Positions 7,800 to 19,472 are shown, numbered from the stretch's first letter. The stretch: DNA of 64,000 nucleotides from Pseudomonas sp. FP453 (GCF_030687495.1 NZ_CP117435.1:5150501-5214500), one strand, 5' to 3'. The notes: a model not told the origin generated them from the sequence alone. Made by a program: numbers and translations.

Positions 7800-9821
7800 A
7801 TGACTGCGTTGCAATCACGCCGCCTGCGCTACGGCGTAGGCGCGATCGGCTTGGTGTTTGTATTGCTGGCGGCGTTGCGGCTGGTGTTTGTGCTGGGCTT
7901 TTCCGGCCTGCCGCTAAACACGCCGCACCTGTTGGAAACCCTCGGCATCGGCCTGCGTTTCGACCTGCGCCTGGCGGTGCTGCTCCTGCTGCCCCTGGCC
8001 GTGCTGGCCTGGCTGCCGCGCTGGAACCTCATCACCCTGCCCGCCCTGCGCTGGCTGGCGCGCGGTTATCTGGTGGTGGCCTTGGCCGTGGTCGGCCTGG
8101 TCTACATCATCGACTTCGGCCACTACGCCTACCTCGGCGTACGCCTCAACGCGACGGTGTTGCGTTACCTGCAAGACGCGCAGATTTCCCAGCAGATGGT
8201 GTGGGAAACCTACCCGGTGCTGTGGATAACGGCCTGCTGGCTGGCGGCGGTGGCGCTGTGGGTGTGGGCACTGGTGTGCCTGGAGCGCTTGACCCTGGAT
8301 CGACCGGCCCGCCCCATGCGCAAATGGGCGCTGGTGCCCATCTGTGTGATCGGCGTTATCGCCGTGCTGCTGGCCCTGCTCGGCCGCGTCGCCAACCTCA
8401 ACCTGGAAAACCCGGTGCCCCTGCGCTGGAGCGATGCGTTCTTTTCCGGCAACAGCCAATTGGCCGCCGTGGGCCTGAACCCGGTGCTGTTTTTGTACGA
8501 CACCGTCAAGGTCGGCCAATCGCAATTCGATGAACACAAGGTGCGCGAGCACTACCCGCAAATTGCCGACTACCTGAGCGTTGATCTACCCGATTCACAA
8601 GCACTGAATTTCATCCGCGAACAAGGCGTACAGCCCTATCGGCTGGCCGGCGAACGCCCGCCCAACGTGATTTTCGTGATGCTCGAATCCCTCGGCACCA
8701 GTGCCGTCGGCGCCTACGGCAACCCGCTGAACCCCACGCCGAACCTGGACAAACTGGCCACGCAAAGCTGGTTCTTCAAACACTTCTACGTGCCCGTCAC
8801 CGGCACCGCCAAAACCGTGTGGGCCAGCATCAGCGGCGTGCCGGACGTGACTCGCCAGGAGACCGCCACGCGCAACCCGCTGATCACCCGGCAACACACG
8901 CTGATCAACGCGTTCGCGGGGTACCAGAAGTTCTACATGATCGGCGGCAATGCCGGCTGGGCGAACATCAACGCGCTGATCCGCCAGAGCATCGACGGTG
9001 TGCAGCTCTATGAAGAAAGCCACTGGCGCTCGCCGCGGGTGGATGTGTGGGGCATTTCCGACCTGGACCTGTTCAAGGAAGGCGACCAATTGCTGCGCGC
9101 CGTGCCAAGGGACCAGCCGTTCTTCGCCTACCTGCAAACCTCCGGCAACCATCGACCGTTCACCATCCCCCAGCACAATGATGGGTTCCAGGTCGCCGAC
9201 GTGACCCTGGAACACGTCCAGGCCGCCGGTTCACGCAGCGTCGAGCAGTACAACGCGGTGCGCCTGCTGGACTACAACATCGGTCGCCTGATGGAGATCG
9301 CCAAGGCCGGCGGTTGGTACGACAACAGCATCTTTGTGTTCTTCGGCGACCACAACACGCGCATCAGCCAGATCCCGCACATGGCGCCGGCCTTTGAACA
9401 GCTGGGTTTGGAGAGTAATAACGTGCCGCTGCTGATCCACGCCCCCGGCCTGGCGCCACGGGTGATCGAGGAAGCCGTGGGCCTGGCGGACTTGCTGCCC
9501 ACCGTGGCCGGCATGGCGGGCATGCCGTTTCGCAATGGCGCGCTGGGCCGCGACATCCAGCAGCCCGCGCCCGAGGGCGAACGCGTGGTGCCGCTGGTCC
9601 TGCGCGAAGGCACCTTCCCCATCATCGGCGGCGTGACCCAACACTTCCTGTTGCAGATGCAGCACGACGGCAGTTCACCGACCCTGCATGACCTGGCCTC
9701 GCCAACCCCGCGCGAGGACGTGGCCGCGCAGCATCCCCAAGAGTTTCAGCGCTTGCAGGGGCTGACCCGGGGGCTGCATGAAAGTGCGCGGATGATGTTG
9801 TTCAGGAATGTGCGCGAGTGA
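7800..9821 (+). CDS. LTA synthase-like/sulfatase-family phosphotransferase
   Basis: A 673-residue inner-membrane enzyme. ATG 7800 is preferred over ATG 7788 because AAGGA lies immediately before 7788, too close to serve it. About five N-terminal helices (to about residue 200) are followed by a periplasmic alkaline-phosphatase-fold domain. The family motifs are visible: metal Glu in IFVMLES, nucleophile Thr in VTGTAKTVW, and FFGDHNTR with metal Asp/His. The family transfers glycerophosphate or phosphoethanolamine groups to surface glycans. It follows the neuraminidase-like gene and may act on the same surface polymer. Confidence 0.88.
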   Translation: MTALQSRRLRYGVGAIGLVFVLLAALRLVFVLGFSGLPLNTPHLLETLGIGLRFDLRLAVLLLLPLAVLAWLPRWNLITLPALRWLARGYLVVALAVVGLVYIIDFGHYAYLGVRLNATVLRYLQDAQISQQMVWETYPVLWITACWLAAVALWVWALVCLERLTLDRPARPMRKWALVPICVIGVIAVLLALLGRVANLNLENPVPLRWSDAFFSGNSQLAAVGLNPVLFLYDTVKVGQSQFDEHKVREHYPQIADYLSVDLPDSQALNFIREQGVQPYRLAGERPPNVIFVMLESLGTSAVGAYGNPLNPTPNLDKLATQSWFFKHFYVPVTGTAKTVWASISGVPDVTRQETATRNPLITRQHTLINAFAGYQKFYMIGGNAGWANINALIRQSIDGVQLYEESHWRSPRVDVWGISDLDLFKEGDQLLRAVPRDQPFFAYLQTSGNHRPFTIPQHNDGFQVADVTLEHVQAAGSRSVEQYNAVRLLDYNIGRLMEIAKAGGWYDNSIFVFFGDHNTRISQIPHMAPAFEQLGLESNNVPLLIHAPGLAPRVIEEAVGLADLLPTVAGMAGMPFRNGALGRDIQQPAPEGERVVPLVLREGTFPIIGGVTQHFLLQMQHDGSSPTLHDLASPTPREDVAAQHPQEFQRLQGLTRGLHESARMMLFRNVRE

Positions 9822-10196
9822 CTACTTGGGCTGGAAGGTTTCGAGGTAGGCCAGGATGTTGTCGATCTTTTCCGGGTCGCTGATGCCCCAGAAGATCATC
9901 CGCGTGCCGCTCACGACTTTTTTCGGCGCCTCGATATAGGCGGCGAGCTTGTCGCGGGTCCAGACCACGCCGGAGTTTTTCATCGCGTCGGAGTATTGAT
10001 AGTCGGTGGTGGTGCCGGCAGGTCGGCCGATGATGCCGTTCAACTCCGGGCCAAACCCGCCCCGCGCGCCTTCGCCGACGCTGTGGCAGCCGCCGCAGGT
10101 CTTGGTGAAGAGTTTGCCGCCCGCCTCGGCATCGCCGGCCGCGAAGGCGGGGCTGGTGCCGAGGATCAGGGCGAGGGTGATCAAGGTGTACTTCAT
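9822..10196 (-). CDS. Class I c-type cytochrome
   Basis: A 124-residue exported monoheme cytochrome. It has a signal peptide ending AFA-A, a heme site CGGCH near residue 34 and a likely Met axial ligand in TRMIFWG. Related to mitochondrial-type cytochrome c. Encoded alone and convergent with the LtaS-like gene, with the stops adjacent. It probably carries electrons in the periplasm; the partner is unknown. Confidence 0.92.
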   Translation of the reverse strand: MKYTLITLALILGTSPAFAAGDAEAGGKLFTKTCGGCHSVGEGARGGFGPELNGIIGRPAGTTTDYQYSDAMKNSGVVWTRDKLAAYIEAPKKVVSGTRMIFWGISDPEKIDNILAYLETFQPK

Positions 10197-10406
10197 GCTG
10201 GGCTCCCCTTCAGGTGTCGCGGGGGATTATGCCTGTTTGTCAGGAACGCATGCCCATCCAGATCACTTGCGGGAGAGGCCGTGAGGTGGGCGGAGCATCC
10301 AGCAGCAGTATTCTTATGACCACCCATCGCCCCAAACACATCCAATCGAACCTATGCAGGCGTGTTCTACTCCACCCCTATGAACCCTGATGGTGGAGTA
10401 AGGATC

Positions 10407-10787
10407 ATGGCTCAGCCATCGATTTTAGTGCTGGAAGACGACGAGATCATTCGTTCGTTAATGGTGGATGTGCTGGAGGAATTCGGGGCGTTGGTGACGT
10501 CGTTTCCTTCGGCGGATGAAGGGATGATTTACCTGGAACGAGGCGATGAGCCGGTGGACCTGATTGTCAGTGATATTCAGATGCCGGGTTTGCTCAACGG
10601 TTATGACCTGAGTCGAGTGGTGGCTCATCGCTGGCCGGGGGTGCCGGTGTTGCTGACGTCCGGCAATACCAAGCTGGCGGCGCAACTGGGTGGTTCCGTA
10701 CGGTTTCTGCCCAAGCCGTGGAGCGCCGAACATTTGCTGGAACAGGTGCAAACGGCGCTGACCCCGCAGGGGCCGTCCATGCATTGA
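10407..10787 (+). CDS. Single-domain (CheY-like) response regulator
   Basis: A 126-residue receiver domain with no output domain. ATG 10407 has TAAGGA just upstream. It has the acidic pair (EDDE), phospho-acceptor Asp56 in LIVSDIQMP, the Ser of LLTSGN and the Lys of FLPKPW. It lies 195 bases upstream of the heme oxygenase-phytochrome operon on the same strand, so it could accept phosphate from BphP, which has no receiver of its own. That pairing is inferred from position only. Confidence 0.9.
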   Translation: MAQPSILVLEDDEIIRSLMVDVLEEFGALVTSFPSADEGMIYLERGDEPVDLIVSDIQMPGLLNGYDLSRVVAHRWPGVPVLLTSGNTKLAAQLGGSVRFLPKPWSAEHLLEQVQTALTPQGPSMH

Positions 10788-10982
10788 TAGCTTCACGACA
10801 TCACCCAAACCGAACTTCGCGACACGCTCTACGGTCATTAATGAGGCATGGAGCGACTTTTCTGATCCGCTGGTCAGCCTTTTCGCCTTGTGCGCACAGC
10901 TGACGGCCTTGAGGTGTGTAGAATCGTCGCCCATTTCCACGCGTCATTCATGGCCGGAAGGCCCACAGTTCGAGCTTATTGA

Positions 10983-11593
10983 ATGCATTCACAGGCCCCT
11001 GACGTTGGTGCGCCCACCTTGCTGGAAGCGTTGCGCACAGGCACTGCCCTGCTGCACGTCGCGCTGGAGAAACGCCTGCCGTTTTTCTCCGAGCGCCTGG
11101 ATGCCGAGTGGTACGGGCGCCTGCTTCGAGCGTATTACGGCTTTTACGCGCCGATGGAAGCAGCGCTGTATGACATTGGCTTGATCCCGGAAGGATTCGA
11201 CCCAGTGCTTCGCGTGAAAACGCCGACGCTGTTGAATGATCTGCGCGCCTTGGGCCTGAGTGACACAACCCTCTGCGCCCTGCCCAGCTGCGACGCACTC
11301 CCGACGTTTAACACCCCCGAAGCCTGCCTCGGCGCCCTGTATGTACTGGAAGGCGCGACCCTGGGCGGCCAGGTATTGCGCCGGGAAATGGCCCAGCGTC
11401 TGGACCTGGACGCCGAAAACGGCGGCGCGTTTCTCAATGTATACGGCGCCGAGACCGGTCGGCGCTGGAAGGATTTTCTCGATTACCTGGGCCGTCAGCC
11501 GCTGGATGCTTGTGCAAAACAGCGCGCGGTAGCGGCAGCCCGTTCAACATTCAGCTGTTTTGAGCAATGGCTCGACAGCCAGGAGGTACTGCT

Positions 11594-11597
<4 letters not shown>
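10983..11597 (+). CDS. bphO: Biliverdin-producing heme oxygenase
   Basis: A 204-residue cytoplasmic heme oxygenase of the bacteriophytochrome-linked type. The likely proximal heme ligand is His25 (TALLHVALEK). The distal-helix region is the Gly-rich VLEGATLGGQVL. It opens heme to biliverdin, the chromophore of the phytochrome encoded next. The two genes overlap by 4 bases, so chromophore and apoprotein should be made together. Confidence 0.93.
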
Positions 11598-13837
<2,240 letters not shown>

Positions 13838-13886
13838 TGGCGTAACGTTTTGAGGCGAGGTGTTTATAGGCTAGCCGTCTCAGGCT

Positions 13887-13948
13887 CTGTAGGTTCGGCG
13901 GGCGTCGTGGTGGATGCAAACCAATCACGACGCCCGCCGAACCTACAG
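13887..13948. repeat. Perfect 23-bp inverted repeat (large hairpin)
   Basis: Arms 13887-13909 and 13926-13948 are exact reverse complements (CTGTAGGTTCGGCGGGCGTC...) around a 16-base loop. The right arm abuts the ribosome-binding site (AGAGGA) of the small ORF at 13960. It could be the bphP terminator, a leader attenuator or a miniature mobile repeat; there is no T-run. Confidence 0.9.
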
Positions 13949-13959
13949 AGGAATACCTG

Positions 13960-14145
13960 ATGGAAATTTTTTTCAGCGCTACTTCAAGCTTCGTGAACAG
14001 CATCCAGCAGACCAACAACACACCGGTGCCTCCCGCCCCCGTTCAACAGCCACAGCCCACGCAGAACGCTACCGTCGATTTCAGCGGCACAAACACGAGT
14101 AGAAAGAGCAACATGGACAGCCTGGGTGGTGGAGTGCTCCTCTGA
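13960..14145 (+). CDS. Small Ser/Thr/Pro/Gln-rich hypothetical protein
   Basis: 61 codons with a good ribosome-binding site (AGAGGA, 7 bases before ATG). The product is polar and low in complexity (NNTPVPPAPVQQPQPTQ), without charged clusters or membrane segments, and ends in a short hydrophobic tail. No family is recognised. It is bounded by a 23-bp hairpin upstream and a 13-bp stem downstream, so it looks like a self-contained transcription unit rather than a shadow ORF. Confidence 0.5.
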   Translation: MEIFFSATSSFVNSIQQTNNTPVPPAPVQQPQPTQNATVDFSGTNTSRKSNMDSLGGGVLL

Positions 14146-14156
14146 CGAGCGCCTGC

Positions 14157-14185
14157 AAAGGGGGCTGCTGCAAGCAGCTCCCTTT
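14157..14185 (+). terminator. Hairpin, possible terminator of the small ORF
   Basis: AAAGGGGGCTGCT pairs with AGCAGCTCCCTTT around a 3-base loop (13 pairs including one G-T). There is no strong T-run after it, so termination may be partial. Confidence 0.5.
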
Positions 14186-14259
14186 CGTACCATTTCAACA
14201 AAATACTGACATCCGCCAGGTTAACCTGCGTGTTTACCTTGCACAGGGCCTTCATCCTT

Positions 14260-16137
14260 ATGTTTCAACCGGCCGTCCTTGCTGGACCGCTTCTGCGCCG
14301 ACTCGAACCCCAACGCCTGGTGTTATGGCTGGTAGGCAGTCGCCAGCTGTCGCTGACCCTCCGACTGCACGTCATCGGGCAGCCCCTGGAGATCGTCCTG
14401 GACCAGGACCACTGCGAAGTCGTACCCGTGGGGCGTCATGCCTTCATCCACCTGATCGACGTACGGCTGGACGAAGCGCTGCCCCAGGACGTAGTCATCG
14501 GCTACGACCTGCTGATCGACGGCAGCGGCATTGCCGAGTGGGCACCGCACTTGCTGTATGGCGCGACCCCGAACTTCATTCTCCACAGCCGCATCCACCA
14601 ACTGGTGCATGGCTCCTGCCGTAAACCGCACCACCGTGCCGACGAAGGCCTGCTGTGCGTAGACCGCCTGCTGGCCAGCGCCCACACCCCGGCCGAACGC
14701 CCGGCCCTGTTGATGATGAGTGGCGACCAGATCTACGCCGACGATGTCGCCGGGCCGATGCTGCGGGCGATTCATGCGCTGATCGAGCGGCTGGGCCTGT
14801 TCGACGAATCCCTCGACGGTGCCGTGGTAGAGGACAGCTCTAGCCTCTACGGGCATCGTGCCAGCTACTACCATCGCGCCGACCTGCTGCCGGCGCTGGA
14901 CAGCAACAAGACCCTGCGCGAGCGTTTTTTTGGCGGCGTAAAGAAGCCGATCTTCACCAGCAGCACCGCCGACAACCACTTGGTGACCTTCGCCGAAGTC
15001 ATCGCCATGTATTTGTTGGTGTGGTCGCCCACGCCCTGGACGCTGATCACCCTGGAACCGCCGCAACTGAGCGTTGAAGAACAACAGCGTTATGCCCGCG
15101 AACAGGTGCAGGTCGAGCGCTTCCGCGATGGGCTGCCGGGGGCCGCGCGGGTATTCGCGCACCTGTCCACCCTGATGATCTTCGACGACCACGACATCAC
15201 CGACGACTGGAACCTCAGCGCCCAGTGGGAAGAAACCGCCTACGGCCACCCGTTTTCCAAGCGCATTATCGGCAACGCATTGCTGGCCTATCTGCTGTGC
15301 CAAGGCTGGGGCAACCAGCCGGATGCCTTCGGCGAGCTGCTGGGCCAGGTCCAAGCACTCACCACCGAGACCCAGGGCAATCACCTCGACGCGAACAAAC
15401 AGGATGCACTGCTCGAAGCCCTGCTGAAATTCCAGCACTGGCACTACGTACTGCCCACCACGCCCGCCCTGGTGGTGCTCGATACCCGCACCCGCCGCTG
15501 GCGCAGCGAGTTCAACCTTACGCAACCCTCCGGCCTGCTGGACTGGGAAGCCTTGAGCGAACTGCAACAGGCACTGCTGGATCATCCGAGCGCAATCATC
15601 GTTTCGCCCGCGCCGATCTTTGGCGTGAAGCTGATCGAGACCATACAAAAGGTGTTCAGCTGGTGCGGCTACCCGCTGCTGGTGGACGCCGAAAACTGGA
15701 TGGCCCATCGCGGCGCGGCCCAGGTGATCCTCAATATCTTCCGCCACTCCCGCACGCCGGGTAACTACGTGATCCTCTCGGGGGACGTGCACTACTCGTT
15801 TGTCTACGAAGTGCTGATCCGCCACCGCAACGCCGGCCCGAAGATCTGGCAAATCACCAGCAGCGGCATCAAGAACGAATTCCCGCCACGTTTGCTGGAA
15901 TGGTTCGACCGCCTCAACCGCTGGCTCTACTCACCGCGTTCGCCACTCAACTGGTTCACGCGCCGGCGCACCATGCAGGTGGTACCGCACATCCCGGAGC
16001 ACGCCGAAGCGGGTGAACGGTTGTGGAACTCGGCGGGGATTGGCCAGGTGTTCTTCAACGAACAGGGCCAGCCTGAGGCGATTTACCAGCACAACGCGGA
16101 TGGGACGCCACGGACGAGGATGGTGGCGCCGCAGTAA
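14260..16137 (+). CDS. PhoD-like metallophosphatase family protein
   Basis: A 625-residue protein, read from ATG 14260; an in-frame start at 14230 is possible. No signal peptide is obvious. Metallophosphatase motifs are present in order: MSGDQIYADDV, FDDHDITDDWN and LSGDVHYS, giving Asp/His ligands for a di-metal centre as in PhoD-type phosphodiesterases and alkaline phosphatases. The N-terminal ~120 residues form an additional beta-rich domain. It stands alone between the small ORF and the toxin-antitoxin genes. The substrate is unknown. Confidence 0.85.
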   Translation: MFQPAVLAGPLLRRLEPQRLVLWLVGSRQLSLTLRLHVIGQPLEIVLDQDHCEVVPVGRHAFIHLIDVRLDEALPQDVVIGYDLLIDGSGIAEWAPHLLYGATPNFILHSRIHQLVHGSCRKPHHRADEGLLCVDRLLASAHTPAERPALLMMSGDQIYADDVAGPMLRAIHALIERLGLFDESLDGAVVEDSSSLYGHRASYYHRADLLPALDSNKTLRERFFGGVKKPIFTSSTADNHLVTFAEVIAMYLLVWSPTPWTLITLEPPQLSVEEQQRYAREQVQVERFRDGLPGAARVFAHLSTLMIFDDHDITDDWNLSAQWEETAYGHPFSKRIIGNALLAYLLCQGWGNQPDAFGELLGQVQALTTETQGNHLDANKQDALLEALLKFQHWHYVLPTTPALVVLDTRTRRWRSEFNLTQPSGLLDWEALSELQQALLDHPSAIIVSPAPIFGVKLIETIQKVFSWCGYPLLVDAENWMAHRGAAQVILNIFRHSRTPGNYVILSGDVHYSFVYEVLIRHRNAGPKIWQITSSGIKNEFPPRLLEWFDRLNRWLYSPRSPLNWFTRRRTMQVVPHIPEHAEAGERLWNSAGIGQVFFNEQGQPEAIYQHNADGTPRTRMVAPQ

Positions 16138-16206
16138 ACGTTCCTACGCATGCAAAGCCACCTTCGTACCTTCTTTTCAGAATTATCATAAACACTTATT
16201 TTTTCT

Positions 16207-16225
16207 GAAATTTTTTGAAAATTTC
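16207..16225. promoter_or_regulatory. AT-rich palindrome upstream of the toxin-antitoxin operon
   Basis: GAAATTTT-TTG-AAAATTTC is a perfect 8-bp inverted repeat in the 191-base AT-rich gap before the toxin gene. Toxin-antitoxin operons are usually repressed by the antitoxin at such sites; assignment as operator is inference. Confidence 0.4.
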
Positions 16226-16328
16226 CAACCCCCGCCGTTCACAAAAAAAGTGCCAGGCTCTTACCGCTCTTTGCGAAAAGCCCCATCAATCGCCGATTGC
16301 CACATGAACCTATTTTGGTGCACCCTCT

Positions 16329-16670
16329 GTGAACGACATACATCTCGTGTTGAACGTCGCTTTTTTCCGAACGGAGGCTGGCAACGAGCCCGTGCGTGAA
16401 TGGCTGATGGAACTACCCAGGGAGTCAAGAAAACGCATCGGCACGGACATCAAGTCGGTCCAATTTGCATGGCCGCTGGGGATGCCGCTGGTTCGAAAGC
16501 TGGAGCATCGGCTCTGGGAAATCCGAACCGACCTCGGTGAAAACATTTCGCGGGTCATTTTCACGTTGGTTGATAGCGAAATCGTGTTACTGCACGGCTT
16601 CATCAAAAAGACTCAGAAAACACCGCAGGTCGAATTAGCTACCGCCAGACAGCGTAAAAGCAAGCTATGA
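16329..16670 (+). CDS. RelE/HigB-type toxin (phage Gp49-like family)
   Basis: A 113-residue basic protein read from GTG 16329. It shows the HigB/Gp49-like pattern: EPVREWLMELP near the N-terminus, PLVRKLEHRLWEIRTDLGENISRVIF in the centre, and LLHGFIKKTQKTP near the end. Such proteins are mRNA endonucleases acting at the ribosome. The antitoxin gene follows after 10 bases, the toxin-first order typical of HigBA. No strong ribosome-binding site is seen at the GTG. Confidence 0.88.
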   Translation: MNDIHLVLNVAFFRTEAGNEPVREWLMELPRESRKRIGTDIKSVQFAWPLGMPLVRKLEHRLWEIRTDLGENISRVIFTLVDSEIVLLHGFIKKTQKTPQVELATARQRKSKL

Positions 16671-16680
16671 GGAACACCCC

Positions 16681-17004
16681 ATGAACAAACACATTGGCTC
16701 CAACTTCGATGATTTCCTCAACGAGGATGGCCTGATCGAAGAAGTCTCTGCTGGCGCATTGAAACGCGTTATCGCCTGGCAGTTGGCAGAGGCCATGAAG
16801 TCGCAAAAGGTCAGTAAAAAAGCCCTGGCGGAACGCATGCATACCAGCCGCACGGCCGTAGATCGGGCACTGGACCAAAATGATGCAGGCATGACACTGG
16901 CCACTTTGGCGAGTGCGGCAAGAGCATTGGGCCATCGTGTGGAAGTACGCCTGGTGCCAGACTCCGATACAGACACGATGATAGCCCATCGCTACCCCCA
17001 CTAA
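16681..17004 (+). CDS. HigA-type helix-turn-helix antitoxin
   Basis: A 107-residue protein with an XRE-type helix-turn-helix in the middle (MKSQKVSKKALAERMHTSRTAV) and an N-terminal acidic region that could bind the toxin. Encoded 10 bases downstream of the toxin. It should neutralise the toxin and repress the operon, probably at the AT-rich palindrome upstream. Confidence 0.88.
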   Translation: MNKHIGSNFDDFLNEDGLIEEVSAGALKRVIAWQLAEAMKSQKVSKKALAERMHTSRTAVDRALDQNDAGMTLATLASAARALGHRVEVRLVPDSDTDTMIAHRYPH

Positions 17005-17120
17005 AGCACCTCCCCCACCCTATTCAAACCCCGCAAGCCGCGATGTACAGTAGCCCCAGCCACGGAGTATCGGCGTCAACCATGACTGGCCTTGGAAGCC
17101 AGCCCACGCAGGAAGCGCAT

Positions 17121-18134
17121 ATGGACGATACATCCAGCAGCAAGCCGATGAAGAATGACTTTGCCGACCTGAACGCCGACATGCTGCACGCGGTCATGGA
17201 GTTGGTCAGCGACGGGATCTGGGACTGGAACGCCAACACCGGTTTTGTGTACCGCAACCCCGGCTGGTACGAAATGCTCGGCTACCCCCGCCACTCCCTG
17301 GATAACAGCGTGTTCACCTGGGAGAACGTGATCCATCCCGAGGATTACCCCCAGGTGATGACGGTGTTTGACAACTACATCCACCAACACGCCCCGCACT
17401 ACCAAGCCGAGTACCGCTGCCGCAAAGCCGACGGCACTTACCTGTGGATCGAAGACCGTGGCTACATCGTTACGCGCAACCCCGACGGTTCGGTCGCGCG
17501 CATGGTTGGCGCCCATCGCGATATTCATACGCGTAAATGCTCACTCGAGCAGTTGGAACGGCGCAATCAATCCCTTGAAGCCCTGGTGGCCGAGCGCACC
17601 CGTGAACTGTCACGGGTCAACCAACAGCTGCAGCTGCAACTGGACGAAAATCGCTCGCTGGCCGAGCGCGACACGCTCACCCGCGTGGCCAACCGCTATC
17701 GCCTGGAAAAAGTGCTGCTGGAAGAATGCGACCGCGCCGAGCGTTTCCGCCTGCCGCTGGCACTGGTGGCCATGGATATCGATGATTTCAAGCCGATCAA
17801 TGACCGCTACGGCCACGCCGTGGGCGATCAGACGCTGGTGCAGGTGGTCGAAAACCTGGAAACCTGCCTACGCCCTGCCGACCTGCTGGCGCGCTGGGGC
17901 GGTGATGAGTTCATGGTGGTGCTGCCTCAAGGCAACCTGGAAACGGCAAGGGCACTGGCCGAGCGCATTCGCGAAAAGATCGCGCAGATGCCCACCCTGG
18001 GCAGCTTCAACGTGAGCCTGAGCCTGGGGGTGGTGCAGCGTCACCCCGGCGAGTCTCCGGCGGCGCTGATGGCGCGGGCCGATCAGGCGTTGTACCGGTC
18101 CAAGGCGGCGGGCAAGGATGTGGTTTCGGAGTAG
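17121..18134 (+). CDS. PAS-GGDEF diguanylate cyclase
   Basis: A 337-residue soluble protein. ATG 17121 is chosen for GGAAG 8 bases upstream; earlier in-frame ATGs at 17043 and 17082 lack one. A PAS_3-type domain (about residues 25-145, GIWDWN ... GAHRDIH) is followed by a coiled-coil linker and a GGDEF domain with the intact GGDEF active site and an RPAD inhibitory site five residues before it. It should make cyclic di-GMP under product inhibition. The PAS ligand is unknown. Confidence 0.93.
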   Translation: MDDTSSSKPMKNDFADLNADMLHAVMELVSDGIWDWNANTGFVYRNPGWYEMLGYPRHSLDNSVFTWENVIHPEDYPQVMTVFDNYIHQHAPHYQAEYRCRKADGTYLWIEDRGYIVTRNPDGSVARMVGAHRDIHTRKCSLEQLERRNQSLEALVAERTRELSRVNQQLQLQLDENRSLAERDTLTRVANRYRLEKVLLEECDRAERFRLPLALVAMDIDDFKPINDRYGHAVGDQTLVQVVENLETCLRPADLLARWGGDEFMVVLPQGNLETARALAERIREKIAQMPTLGSFNVSLSLGVVQRHPGESPAALMARADQALYRSKAAGKDVVSE

Positions 18135-18162
18135 ATCAGCCGGTATCTCTATTGGCTGTAGT

Positions 18163-18236
18163 GCCGCCATCGCGGGCAAGCCCGCTCCTACAGGGAATTG
18201 CGGTCAAACTGTGGGAGCTGGCTTGCCTGCGATGGC
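18163..18236. repeat. REP pair
   Basis: One REP in each orientation (CGCGGGCAAGCCCGCTCCTACA and TGTGGGAGCTGGCTTGCC), with a C-to-T change in the first. Lies between the converging GGDEF and aapJ-like genes. Confidence 0.85.
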
Positions 18237-18258
18237 GTCAGTATTGACGCCCAAGTAC

Positions 18259-19286
18259 TTACCTGACCGGCGGCGCGTACTGGATGCCGCCGTTGTTCCA
18301 CAGCGCATTGAGCCCGCGCTTGATCTTCAGCACGCTGCCCTGGCCGATGTTGCGCTCGAACACTTCGCCGTAGTTGCCCACCTGCTTGACGATCTGCACC
18401 ACCCAATCCCTGCGCAGCTTGAGGTCCTTGCCGTACTCGCCGTCGGCGCCGAGCAAACGGGCGACGTCCGGGTTCTTGGTGGTCTTCGCCTGTTCCTCGA
18501 CATTCTGCGAGGTGATGCCCATTTCTTCGGCATTGAGCATGGCAAACAGGGTCCACTTGACGATGCTGAACCACTCGTCATCGCCCTTGCGTACCAGCGG
18601 GCCCAGGGGTTCCTTGGAGATAATCTCCGGCAACACCACAAACTCGTCCGGGTGAGCCATCTTGATGCGCTGGGCGTACAGGCCCGACTGGTCGGTGGTC
18701 AACACGTCGCAGCGCCCGGCTTCAAGGCCCTTGGCGCTTTCATCGGCGGTGTCGAAGGTGATCGGCGTGTACTTCATGCCATGGGTGCGGAAGGAAGTAG
18801 TCGGCGACGTTGAGCTCGGTGGTGGTGCCCGCCTGGATGCACACGGTGGCGCCATCCAACTGCTTGGCCCCGGTCACCCCCAGCTTGTTGTTCACCAGAA
18901 AGCCGATGCCGTCGTAGTAGGTCACACCGGTGAACACCAGGCCCATGCCCCGCATCGCGGGAGCTGGTCCAGGTGGTGTTGCGCGAGATCAGGTCGATTT
19001 CGCCGGACTGCAACGCAGTGAAACGCTCCTTGGCGGTCAACTGGCTGAACTTCACCTTTGACGCATCGCCGAACACGGCCGCCGCGACCGCATGGCACAC
19101 GTCCACATCGATGCCGGTCATCTTGCCCGTGCTGTCCGGCACGCCAAAGCCCGGCAGGCCATCACTGACGCCGCACTGGATAAAGCCTTTCTTCTGGATC
19201 GCCTCCAGGGTCACGCCCGCCTGGGCGCTCGCCGCCCAAGCGCAGGCGATGGCGATGGCGACCAAGGTGTTCTTGAGGTATTTCAT
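18259..19286 (-). pseudogene. aapJ: Frameshifted general L-amino-acid ABC transporter binding protein (AapJ-like)
   Basis: Start ATG 19286 with GGGAGAG upstream and a normal signal peptide (IACAWAASAQA). The coding sequence is spread over three frames. Frame 1 holds to LISRNTTWTSSRDAG; an extra G in a GGGG run (18948-18951) breaks it. Frame 2 continues with MGLVFTGVTYYDGIGFLVNN to NVADYF. A 4-base duplication near 18789-18797 then shifts to frame 3 (RTHGMKYTPITFD to the stop). Joined, the product would have the usual ~340 residues. No permease or ATPase genes are adjacent, so even if intact it is an orphan. True decay and sequencing error are both possible. Confidence 0.85.
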
Positions 19287-19472
19287 GGGCAACTCTCCCT
19301 GTCGATTCTTATTGGTCGGGCAGTATCAGTCCCGTGAGCCCATTGCCACAAACGACCTTTCGGCAACAACTCGTTCCGATTTGGAATGACCCGGCGACTT
19401 TATTTCGTTTGTGCCCAGGCCCGGCGCGCAGCTTAGATAAAAAGAAGCCCGCCACCGCCGAGTCGAGGATTC

